This document shows positions 1 through 6,205 of a DNA stretch of 12,358 bases, in pieces. The first letter of the stretch is position 1; every line of letters starts with the position of its first letter. Under the pieces are notes generated by a model. That model did no database searches, was not told where the DNA came from, and was given only the letters and a program-made list of their open reading frames with translations. The DNA comes from JANOGU01 sp031406135. Its GTDB lineage: Bacteria; Pseudomonadota; Alphaproteobacteria; Rhodobacterales; Rhodobacteraceae. Both the position numbers and the translations under genes were made by a program. The stretch covers positions 1 through 12,358 of the forward strand of contig JANOGU010000355.1 in the NCBI GenBank assembly GCA_031406135.1. The letters run 5' to 3'.

Positions 1-45
1 CTCTCGACGAACGGGCGTCAGCCGGGCATTCTGATGGATGTTCAT
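1..45 (-). CDS. IS481-family transposase, N-terminal fragment (runs off left edge)
   Basis: Only the first 15 codons are in the window. They read MNIHQNARLTPVRRE, which matches the very characteristic start of IS481-family (DDE, integrase-core) transposases (MNIH-NARLTP). The ATG at 45-43 has a good ribosome binding site, AGGAG on the minus strand at 58-54, eight bases upstream. The start codon and part of the spacer also lie in the right arm of a 10-bp inverted repeat (44-53 with 96-105). The family cuts and joins its own element ends with a C-terminal DDE domain, which is outside the window, so it cannot be told whether the gene is intact. Identification rests on a short but distinctive peptide plus the IS481-like insertion motif at 129-134. 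Confidence 0.8.
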   Translation of the reverse strand, partial: MNIHQNARLTPVRRE

Positions 46-105
46 TCGGGGCGCTCCTGAAGGCTTGAAGTGTGGTAACTCCAGCCTCCCTGATCCGCCC
101 CGAAT
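44..105 (-). repeat. Inverted repeat flanking the transposase start
   Basis: ATTCGGGGCG at 44-53 and CGCCCCGAAT at 96-105 are perfect 10-bp complements separated by 42 bases. In a minus-strand RNA that begins outside the element, the two arms can pair. The 3' arm then covers the first two bases of the AUG and the spacer, with the AGGAG in the loop. A transcript starting inside the element after the first arm would not form the structure. This layout resembles the read-through guards known in IS10 and IS50. Confidence 0.5.
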
Positions 106-128
106 GGACAACCTGCTGAAAGCTCACA

Positions 129-134
129 GCTAGC
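129..134. other. Possible IS481 target-site copy (GCTAGC)
   Basis: GCTAGC abuts the probable element end at 128 and fits the NCTAGN target that IS481 of Bordetella pertussis duplicates. The partner copy would be on the far side of the element, outside the window. CTAG is normally scarce in bacterial DNA, which makes its presence exactly here suggestive. Confidence 0.45.
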
Positions 135-281
135 CGCTGGATCGCGCTGACGGGCCTCGCCGCGCGTCGCCTGAGCCGTCCAGGGCAGCCGTTGCCGACC
201 GGGGTCCAACAGCGGGCGTTGCGCGAAATCCTTTCAAAACCCTTAATTCTGCCCCGCAAGTATCTGAAAACATTACGTACC
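135..281. other. Non-coding spacer with no recognised gene
   Basis: This stretch between the IS end and the transport-operon terminator shows no convincing coding region on either strand. Its right part (about 230-285) is AT-richer than the rest of the window. No tRNA, attachment site or promoter could be identified with confidence. It may be the remains of the locus that was in place before the IS arrived. Confidence 0.5.
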
Positions 282-302
282 AAAATGTCCCACGGTGGGA
301 CA
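282..302 (-). terminator. Rho-independent terminator of the PotABCD-like/hydrolase operon
   Basis: On the minus strand TGTCCCA, a CCG loop and TGGGACA (302-286) form a perfect 7-bp stem followed directly by TTTTGG (285-280). It starts four bases after the TGA of the hydrolase gene (309-307), the last gene of the minus-strand operon. The T-run is short, so efficiency may be moderate. The dyad could alternatively be an operator, but no plus-strand gene starts nearby. Confidence 0.65.
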
Positions 303-306
303 CCCC

Positions 307-1038
307 TCAGACGCCATCCTTTTCTCGCAGCCAGGCGGCGATGATCTGCCGCAGCCGCTCACCCGAGAAGCTCGGGAAATGCCCGCCGTGAACCACCCGG
401 ACCGGCAGCCGCGTGAGCCGCTCCATCGACCGCCGGTAGTCTGCGGCATCGCTGTGGTAGGTGTCCTCGATCAACGGTCCGTCGTAGACGATGTCGCCCG
501 AGATCAGCACCCCCGTGGCCGCCTCCCAGAGCGCGATTCCCCCCGGCGAATGGCCCGGGGTATGCACCACCTCGAATCGCCGCCGCCCTACCCCCAGCAC
601 GTCCCCGTCCTGCAAGAGCCGTGTCGCCGGGGCCGGGGTCACCTCATAGGCGGCCGAGATATAGGGCTGCGGCGGCAGGGCGTCGAAAATGCCGTCGGTC
701 ACGTAGGGATCGGCCAGGGTGGCCGCCCGGCTGGGGGCGGCGAGCAGATGCGCCTCGGCCCGGTGCACGGCCCGGGCGGCGAACTCGTGGTGGCAGCCGA
801 TGTGGTCGAAATGGGTGTGGGAGGCGACGCAGAGAAGCGGCCGCCCGGTCACCAGCGGCACCCAGGCCCGCAGCGGCACCACTCCCATTCCGCTGTCCAC
901 CAGCAGGTCCTCGCCCCCGTCGCTGAGGTGCCAGCAGTTGCAGCGGTAGAAGGGCTTGATGTGCGGCTCGTCGATCAGCGTGATGCCGTCGCCCATCGGC
1001 GTGGTGCGCCACCAGTCGGCGGCCGCGGCGCGGATCAA
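307..1038 (-). CDS. MBL-fold metallo-hydrolase, last gene of polyamine-type ABC operon
   Basis: This is a 243-residue soluble protein of the metallo-beta-lactamase superfamily. It has the HxHxDH metal motif (H74, H76, D78, H79), then H163 in HTPGHS, D182 in SGD and the terminal histidines in VHGGH (H217, H220), so a full two-metal site is present. Such enzymes hydrolyse esters, thioesters, lactones or amides; the substrate here is unknown. The start is taken as TTG at 1038, which overlaps the TGA of the ATPase gene as TTGA and has GGAAG about seven bases upstream. The ATG at 996 would remove residues that look part of the fold (DWWRTTP before GDGITLIDEPH), as related proteins have a similar strand there. 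Coupling to the importer suggests it acts on the imported compound, which is inference. Confidence 0.88.
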   Translation of the reverse strand: MIRAAAADWWRTTPMGDGITLIDEPHIKPFYRCNCWHLSDGGEDLLVDSGMGVVPLRAWVPLVTGRPLLCVASHTHFDHIGCHHEFAARAVHRAEAHLLAAPSRAATLADPYVTDGIFDALPPQPYISAAYEVTPAPATRLLQDGDVLGVGRRRFEVVHTPGHSPGGIALWEAATGVLISGDIVYDGPLIEDTYHSDAADYRRSMERLTRLPVRVVHGGHFPSFSGERLRQIIAAWLREKDGV

Positions 1039-2054
1039 TGGGCTTCTTCCGGCAACAGGATCAGGCCTGCGGGGTCGAAGCCGAGGGACACGGCGTCCCC
1101 CGGCGCCGGGGCCGGGCCGACGGGCAGGTGGGCGATGAGGTCGAGGCCGCCGGCCTGGACCTGGACCCGGCGGTGGGCGCCCTGGAAGAGGGTGGTGGTG
1201 ACCCTGGCACCGTGAGGGCCGCCGAGGGTGAGGTGTTCGGGACGCAGGCCGAGGGTGACGGGACCGTCCCTGACCGGGACCGGCAGGGGGCCGAGCGCGG
1301 TCGTCGCGATGCCGCCCCGGACCGTGCCGGGGATCAGGTTGATCGTGCCGAGGAAGGTGGCCGCAAAGCGGCTCTGCGGGCGGCGGTACAGGCGTTCGGG
1401 CGGGCCCTGGTCCTCGATCCGGCCGCGGTTCATCACCACGAGCAGGTCGGCCAGCGCCATCGCCTCCTCCTGGTCGTGGGTGACGTGGACGAACGTCGCC
1501 CCGACCCGCCGCTGGATCGCCTTGAGCTCCTCCTGCATCGCCCGGCGCAGCGAGAGGTCCAGTGCCCCGAGGGGTTCGTCCAGCAGCAGCACCTGCGGCT
1601 CCACCGCCAGCGCGCGGGCCAGCGCCACCCGCTGCTTCTGCCCGCCGGAGAGGGCCGCGGGCCGCTTGCCGCCCTGCCCGGCCAGCCCGACCAGCGCCAG
1701 CATCGCCTCGGCCTTGGCCCGGCGGGCCGGTCCCGGGACGCCGCGCATCCGCAGCCCGAAGGCCACGTTGTCGAGGACCGGCATGTGCGGGAACAGCGCG
1801 TAGTCCTGAAACACCGTGGTCGTCGGACGCGCCGCGGCGGGCACGCCCACCATGTCCGCACCGCCGATCCGCACCGATCCTTCCGAAGGGTCGGCAAAGC
1901 CGCCGAGGATGTTCAGGAGCGTGGTCTTGCCGCAGCCCGAGGGGCCGAGGAGTACGCAATACTGCCCCGCCGGCACGGCAAGGTCGATCCCGTCCAGCGC
2001 CGCCTGGGTGCCGTAGCGGCGGGTCACGCCCTGCACCTCGATGGCCGCGGTCAC
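1035..2054 (-). CDS. ABC transporter ATP-binding protein, PotA-like (spermidine/putrescine class)
   Basis: This 339-residue cytoplasmic ATPase powers the importer encoded just upstream. It has Walker A GPSGCGKTT (37-45), a Q-loop at Q83 followed by DYALFPH, the signature LSGGQ (135-139), Walker B ending D159-E160 and the H-loop H193 in VTHDQEEA. The last hundred or so residues form a TOBE-like regulatory region, as expected for the PotA/CysA/MalK length class. The GTG start at 2054 overlaps the TGA of the upstream permease by four bases (GTGA). A longer open frame runs upstream but overlaps the permease and is not coding. The gene ends in a further four-base overlap with the hydrolase gene. 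Substrate class is inferred from the neighbouring PotB/PotC/PotD-like genes and could be another amine or iron-type solute. Confidence 0.93.
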   Translation of the reverse strand: MTAAIEVQGVTRRYGTQAALDGIDLAVPAGQYCVLLGPSGCGKTTLLNILGGFADPSEGSVRIGGADMVGVPAAARPTTTVFQDYALFPHMPVLDNVAFGLRMRGVPGPARRAKAEAMLALVGLAGQGGKRPAALSGGQKQRVALARALAVEPQVLLLDEPLGALDLSLRRAMQEELKAIQRRVGATFVHVTHDQEEAMALADLLVVMNRGRIEDQGPPERLYRRPQSRFAATFLGTINLIPGTVRGGIATTALGPLPVPVRDGPVTLGLRPEHLTLGGPHGARVTTTLFQGAHRRVQVQAGGLDLIAHLPVGPAPAPGDAVSLGFDPAGLILLPEEAH

Positions 2055-2821
2055 CGGCGCCTCCAGCCCAGCTCGACGGCGAGGAAGGCGAGCGCGGAGA
2101 CGAGAAAGACCAGCGAGCCCACGGCGTTGGTCTTCGGGTTCAGGCCGGAGCGCAGCAGCGACCAGATCTCGACGGGCAGGGTGACCTCGAAACGGGACAA
2201 GAGGAAGGCGATCAGGAATTCGTCCCAGGAGAAGGTGACGGACAGAAGGAACGCCGCGACCAGCGCGGGCGCGATCATCGGGGCGGTGACCAGCGCCATG
2301 ACCGCGGCCTCCGGGGCGCCGAGGTCGCGGGCGGCGCGTTCGGCCTGCAGCTCCGCCGGACCGAGCGCGGCGGCGCAGATGGCGAAGCACAAGGGCAGGT
2401 TGATGACCACATGGCCGACGCCCACGGTCCACAGCGACAGCGGCAGTCCCATGAGGTTGAGCGAAGCCAGAAGCCCCATCCCGATCACGAGGTAGCTGAC
2501 CGACAGCGGCGCCAGCAGCGCGCCGCGCCAGAACGCCGGGGCGGGCAGAGCCCCGGTCAGCAGCGCGCGGGCGGCGAGGAAGCCGAGGATCAGGGCGGCG
2601 AAGGAGGAGGCGAGCGCCACAAGCAGCGAGTTGAGCAGGGCGGCGGTCAGATCCTCGTCGGCGAGGACTTCGCCATACCATTTCAGCGTGAGGCCCTTCA
2701 GCGGCGGGATCGGCAGGCGGCCGTCCTGGAAGGAGAACAGGACGAGGACGGCAACGGGCAGGAAGATGAAGGCGTAGAGGACGCCCAGATAGGCCGCCGA
2801 GAGGGCGAAGCGGCGGGTCAT
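2051..2821 (-). CDS. ABC transporter permease, PotC-like
   Basis: This is a 256-residue inner-membrane protein with about six hydrophobic segments, the first at residues 8-30 in a YLGVLYAFIFLP context typical of PotC-type permeases. The cytoplasmic EAA loop that docks to the ATPase is at about 161-185, with a conserved glycine in ARDLGAPEAA and proline in APMIAP. A conserved SWDEF segment follows at 198-202. The ATG at 2821 overlaps the stop of the upstream permease as ATGA, and its own stop overlaps the ATPase start as GTGA, so translation of the three subunits should be coupled. It would pair with the PotB-like permease as the channel heterodimer. Confidence 0.92.
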   Translation of the reverse strand: MTRRFALSAAYLGVLYAFIFLPVAVLVLFSFQDGRLPIPPLKGLTLKWYGEVLADEDLTAALLNSLLVALASSFAALILGFLAARALLTGALPAPAFWRGALLAPLSVSYLVIGMGLLASLNLMGLPLSLWTVGVGHVVINLPLCFAICAAALGPAELQAERAARDLGAPEAAVMALVTAPMIAPALVAAFLLSVTFSWDEFLIAFLLSRFEVTLPVEIWSLLRSGLNPKTNAVGSLVFLVSALAFLAVELGWRRR

Positions 2822-3648
2822 GCCGGCGGCCGCATGAAGCGGGCGGTGGCCAGGTAGGCCAGCGTCACGGCGGCCATCAGGATCAGCGACAGGGCCGCGG
2901 CCATCGGGATATCCGCCCGCCGGCCCAGCTGCAGCATGATGAGTTGCGGCAGGGCGAGGTCCTTGCCGCCGCCCAGGATCTGGGGCGTCACGTAGTCGCC
3001 GATGCAGAGCGCGAAGGTCAGGAATGCCCCCACGGCCACGCCGGGCAGGGTCAGCGGCAGGACCACGTGGCGGAACGTGGCCAGCGGTCCGGCGCCGAGG
3101 TCCGCGGCCGCGCGTCGAAGGTTGGGGGGCAACTGCACGAGGCTGGCGAAAATCGTGAGGGTCAGCAGCATGGTGAAGAAATGGGTGAAGCCCAGGACCA
3201 CCGCCGCCCGCGAATTGGCGAGGTCGAGCGCTGGCAGCCCGATCCCGGCGAGGGCGTCGTTCAGCACGCCCTGCTTGGCCAGGACCAGCGCCCAGGCGTA
3301 GGAGCGCACCACGTAGGAGGTCCAGAACGGCACCACGGCCAGCGCCAGGGCCAGACGCCGCCACTGGGGCGGGACGGTTTCGGCGATGATCCAGGCGAGG
3401 GGGTAGGCCAGAAGGACGGAGAGGGCGGTGACGGCGAGGGAGATTTCCAGCGAATTGGCGAAGGCGCCGATGTACTCCCGATTTCCAAAGAAGGTCATGT
3501 AGTTGTCGAGACCCCAGCCGGTTTCCTGGCGCAGGCTGACGGCGGCCATGACGGCGAAGGGCAGGACGAAGAAGGCCGCGGTCCAGAGCACGGCAGGGGC
3601 CAGCAGCGTTGCCGCGCGGCGACGCTCGCGGGACTCGAGCGTCAGCAC
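2818..3648 (-). CDS. ABC transporter permease, PotB-like
   Basis: This is an inner-membrane permease with about six hydrophobic segments, starting with TLLAPAVLWTAAFFVLPF near residues 14-31, a hallmark of PotB-type proteins. The EAA loop is at about 180-201 (AADLGAG to VVLPLTLPG), and GDYVTPQILGG at 217-227 matches the conserved end of the family. I place the start at GTG 3648 (276 residues). The open frame continues to a GTG at 3702, but that stretch translates the palindromic repeat at 3691-3715 and has no family resemblance. Neither candidate has a clear ribosome binding site, so the exact start is uncertain. It follows the binding-protein gene after a 114-base gap holding the hairpin. 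Confidence 0.88.
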   Translation of the reverse strand: MLTLESRERRRAATLLAPAVLWTAAFFVLPFAVMAAVSLRQETGWGLDNYMTFFGNREYIGAFANSLEISLAVTALSVLLAYPLAWIIAETVPPQWRRLALALAVVPFWTSYVVRSYAWALVLAKQGVLNDALAGIGLPALDLANSRAAVVLGFTHFFTMLLTLTIFASLVQLPPNLRRAAADLGAGPLATFRHVVLPLTLPGVAVGAFLTFALCIGDYVTPQILGGGKDLALPQLIMLQLGRRADIPMAAALSLILMAAVTLAYLATARFMRPPA

Positions 3649-3690
3649 GGGCGGAGGGCCCGGATGCGGGCGCGCGGCCCCCCCACCCGA

Positions 3691-3715
3691 TCCCTCCCCC
3701 ACGAGGGGGGAGGGA
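3691..3715. repeat. GC-rich palindromic (REP-like) element between binding protein and permease
   Basis: TCCCTCCCCC (3691-3700) and GGGGGAGGGA (3706-3715) form a perfect 10-bp stem around a five-base loop. With its left flank CCCACCCGA (3682-3690) it resembles a dispersed intergenic palindrome common in alphaproteobacterial genomes; this is from memory, not a search. It lies between the stop of the binding-protein gene (3763) and the permease start (3648). There it could protect the 3' end of the upstream message and lower permease expression. Confidence 0.7.
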
Positions 3716-3762
3716 GGCGCGGAGAGTTGCCGTCGCGGGTCCGGGCCGGGGCGGTCCCCATC

Positions 3763-4800
3763 TCAGCGCGCGAGGAAGCGGGTCCAGACCTCCTGCATCG
3801 CCGCGTCGAGCGCGGCATCCGGTGCCGGATAAAGCTGCGCGCGGGCAAGGTAGGCGGCCTGGTCATCCCAGCGCAGCGCCGCCTTCTGGTCGGCCGACAG
3901 CACCGCGCCGGCCGCCGCGTTGGCCGGCATCGCCCAGTAGCAGGATGAGGTGGCCAGCGCCGCCTGTCCTTCGGGTGACAGGATGTGCTTCACGAATTCG
4001 ACGGCAAGATCCTGCCGCGTGCTGTCCGCCATCACCCCGATCGACTGCGACCAGCGCACCGCGCCCTGGTCGGGAATGATCCAGTCGAGGTTCGGATTGT
4101 CGGCAACCAGCCCCGCCGTCACAAATTCCCCGCCGCCGACGAGGATATCGACCTCGCCCGTGGCGATGGCGGTCTGGCTCGACACCACTTCGCCCACCGA
4201 GGACGCGCTGTCCTTGAGCGCCATCAGCGCGGCCTCGATCTCCGGCAGGTCGGCGGCGGTGAGGCTGGCGGTCTGCTTGCCCAGGCCGACGGCGACCAGG
4301 CCGATGATCGGCAGGTAGTAGTCGTAGACGGCGAGGCGGCCATTGAACTTGCCGGACCAGAGCGCCGTCATGTCCGCCAGATCGGCGGCGGTCACCTTGG
4401 ACTTGTCGAAACTGACCGTGTTGTAGCCGAACTTCTCGGAGATCGCGTAGGTGGCGCCGTCCTTCACATGGTTGGCCGCCATCAGCAGTTCGGGGAAGAG
4501 CGTGGCGTAGGGCAGCTGGTCCACCGGCAGGGGCGCCAAGAGGCCCATCTCGACCACGCGGGGCACATCGATGCCGTCGATGACGAGAACGTCCCAGTCG
4601 CCTGGCTGGCTTTGCTCCAGGATCGACAGCGCCGCGCCGGTGCCTTCATATTCCTTGAGGTTGACGGTGACGCCGAACCTTTCCTCGAAGGGCGCGATCA
4701 GCGCTTCGTCGGTATGGTCGCACCAGACGAGCGCGTTCAACTCCTGTGCCGCCGCCGGGGCGGCGGACAGCAGGAGGGCGGCGATGGTGGTTTTCTTCAT
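3763..4800 (-). CDS. Periplasmic solute-binding protein, PotD-like (first gene of operon)
   Basis: This 345-residue extracellular solute-binding protein delivers substrate to the PotBC-like channel. An N-terminal Sec signal peptide is clear: MKK, a hydrophobic core and AAA before Q19, so cleavage is expected after residue 18. The mature protein begins with a strand LNALVWCDHTDEALIAPFEERFG, the usual first motif of spermidine/putrescine-type binding proteins, and a hinge region with DWDVLVIDG (68-76) and SEKFGYNTVSFD (121-132). W250 near AVRWSQSIGV and W289-A290 may line the pocket. The ATG at 4800 has GGGGAGAG seven bases upstream. A longer frame to 4974 invades the adaptor gene and lacks a signal peptide, so it is rejected. 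Substrate is not determined; cationic amines are the class default. Confidence 0.9.
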   Translation of the reverse strand: MKKTTIAALLLSAAPAAAQELNALVWCDHTDEALIAPFEERFGVTVNLKEYEGTGAALSILEQSQPGDWDVLVIDGIDVPRVVEMGLLAPLPVDQLPYATLFPELLMAANHVKDGATYAISEKFGYNTVSFDKSKVTAADLADMTALWSGKFNGRLAVYDYYLPIIGLVAVGLGKQTASLTAADLPEIEAALMALKDSASSVGEVVSSQTAIATGEVDILVGGGEFVTAGLVADNPNLDWIIPDQGAVRWSQSIGVMADSTRQDLAVEFVKHILSPEGQAALATSSCYWAMPANAAAGAVLSADQKAALRWDDQAAYLARAQLYPAPDAALDAAMQEVWTRFLAR

Positions 4801-4924
4801 CCAGGTCTCTCCCCGTTCGGACGCCGCGCGTTGGCCGCGCGACCCAGTGGTGATGGGCAAGGCTAGCTGGATTTCGCAGGAAGGAAAGGGACAGCAGCGG
4901 GGCCGCAGCCACGTGGCGGCGGCG
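4801..4924 (-). promoter_or_regulatory. Upstream region of the polyamine-type operon
   Basis: This 124-base gap separates the adaptor stop from the binding-protein start and should hold the operon promoter. I see no convincing -35/-10 pair. The part next to the adaptor stop holds an imperfect dyad on the minus strand, GCCGCCACGTGGCTGCGGC (4921-4903), without a following T-run. It could be a weak terminator or a regulator site centred on CACGTG. The only firm element is GGGGAGAG, the ribosome binding site of the binding-protein gene. Confidence 0.35.
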
Positions 4925-6205
4925 TCACTCCTCGCGCATGGTGCGGGCGATGGCGTCGGCGAGCGGCTGCACAAGGAACGCCGCCGGAGACCGCGCGCCG
5001 GTGCGGAAGAAGACCTCGACCGGCATGCCGGGAAGGATCGACGTGCCGACCGCGCCGGGGTCGAGGGTGAGTTCCGCGAGATAGTAGCGCCGCCCCGTCG
5101 CCGGATCGACCATGGCGTCGGCCGAAACCGTGCGCAGCGCGGCCGGGACGTCCGGCGCCATGCCGGCCCCGAGGCCGGGGAAGCGCAGGATCGCGGGCTG
5201 CCCGGGGCGGATGCGGTCGATCTGCCCCGGGTCGATCTCGGCGCGGATGACCAGCGGCACGTTGCCGGGCACGATCGCGGCGACCTCTGCCCCCGGCGGA
5301 ATCACCCCGCCGATGGTTGTGGCCCTGAGTCCGAACACCGTCCCGGCCATGGGTGCGCGCAGGATCAGCCGGTCGATCCGGGCGTCGACCAGCTGCCGGC
5401 GCGACAGAAGCTCGGCCTCGCGGGTCCGCAGCGCGCGAAGCTCTGCCAGCGTTTCCCCGCGCCACGAGGCCTGCAAGTGCAGGCTCTCGATCTCGATCCC
5501 GGCGAGGGCGCTGCGCGCCTCGGCGAGACCGGCTTGGAGACCGGCGATGTCGGCCTCGGCCTGTGCCGCGTCGCGCCGCAGGGCGGACACCCGGCCGGCG
5601 TGGGTCAGTCCCCCGGCCAGGAGCGCTTCCTGCGCCGCGAGGTCTTCGCGCAGCAGTTCCGCCTGCCGCCGCAGCGCGGCAAGCTGCGCGGCGCGACCGG
5701 CGATGCCGGCTTCGACCTGCCGCACCCGCTCACCAAGGTGGCGCAGGGTCTGCAGGCGCAACGAGGCCCGGGTTTCGTGGAGGTCCGCTTCATCGGCGAG
5801 CACAACCTGGACCGCCGGCACGGCCGCGGCCTGCGCGCGCAGCGTCTGACGGAAGTCTGGCGTCGCGCTGCCGTGCAGCTCGGCACGAAGCCGGTCGATG
5901 CTGGCCTGGGCGTCCAGAAGCGCGCGGTCGAGCAAGGCGCGTTCGGCCGCCAGTTCGGTGCCGTCAAGGACCAGAAGCTCCGCCCCCGCGGCCACCGCAT
6001 CGCCGTCGCGCACCCGGATTGCGGCGACAAGTCCGCCGTCGGGATGCTGGATCAGCTGCCGCCGGGCCTCGACCTCCACCTGGCCCGCGGCCACGACGGC
6101 GGCGTCGATCCGCGCCGTGACCGCCCAGAGGACGAAGCCGCCGAGGCCGAAGACGAGAACCAGCGCCCCGGTCCGGAGGTCGCGGCGGGGCGACCAGTCG
6201 GTCAC
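4925..6205 (-). CDS. HlyD/PrtE-family type I secretion periplasmic adaptor
   Basis: This 426-residue membrane fusion protein links an inner-membrane ABC exporter to a TolC-type channel. It has a short cytoplasmic tail, one membrane span at about residues 12-31, and the first half of a lipoyl/barrel-sandwich domain at about 50-82 (IQHPDGGLV, VRDGDAV). A long alpha-helical hairpin follows at about 84-280, rich in A, L, R and E as expected for the coiled coil. The second lipoyl half is at 281-313 (LRAPMAGTV), then a beta-barrel and the C-terminal LPGMPVEVF (391-399) diagnostic of HlyD/PrtE proteins. The GTG start at 6205 overlaps the exporter stop by four bases (GTGA). Length matches the family. 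No substrate or outer-membrane channel gene is near. Confidence 0.92.
   Translation of the reverse strand: MTDWSPRRDLRTGALVLVFGLGGFVLWAVTARIDAAVVAAGQVEVEARRQLIQHPDGGLVAAIRVRDGDAVAAGAELLVLDGTELAAERALLDRALLDAQASIDRLRAELHGSATPDFRQTLRAQAAAVPAVQVVLADEADLHETRASLRLQTLRHLGERVRQVEAGIAGRAAQLAALRRQAELLREDLAAQEALLAGGLTHAGRVSALRRDAAQAEADIAGLQAGLAEARSALAGIEIESLHLQASWRGETLAELRALRTREAELLSRRQLVDARIDRLILRAPMAGTVFGLRATTIGGVIPPGAEVAAIVPGNVPLVIRAEIDPGQIDRIRPGQPAILRFPGLGAGMAPDVPAALRTVSADAMVDPATGRRYYLAELTLDPGAVGTSILPGMPVEVFFRTGARSPAAFLVQPLADAIARTMREE

Larger units (their letters stand above)
1..128 (-). mobile_element. IS481-like insertion sequence, one end
   Basis: The minus-strand sequence from 128 begins TGTGAG and leads, after about 80 bases, into the transposase start at 45. 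IS481-family ends usually begin TGT and the transposase starts close to the left end, so 128 is the probable outer boundary. The next six bases outward, 129-134, are GCTAGC, which fits NCTAGN, the duplicated target known for Bordetella IS481. The other end and the second target copy are beyond the left edge, so the boundary is inferred from one side only. Confidence 0.62.

Noticed and set aside
996..2681. Upstream extensions of the hydrolase frame (to 1959) and ATPase frame (to 2681)
   Set aside because: They overlap conserved neighbours in another frame. Overlapping TTGA and GTGA starts give family-length proteins.
1038..2857. Long plus-strand open frames (485 and 431 codons) over the ATPase and permease genes
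   Set aside because: They are antisense to well-recognised ABC subunits, and their low-complexity composition is typical of GC-rich shadow frames.
3649..3702. 18-residue N-terminal extension of the PotB-like permease
   Set aside because: It is partly translated palindromic repeat, has no ribosome binding site and no resemblance to the family N-terminus.
4862..4867. Second GCTAGC near the transport operon promoter
   Set aside because: It matches the IS481 target motif, but no element end or flanking inverted repeat is present; taken as chance.
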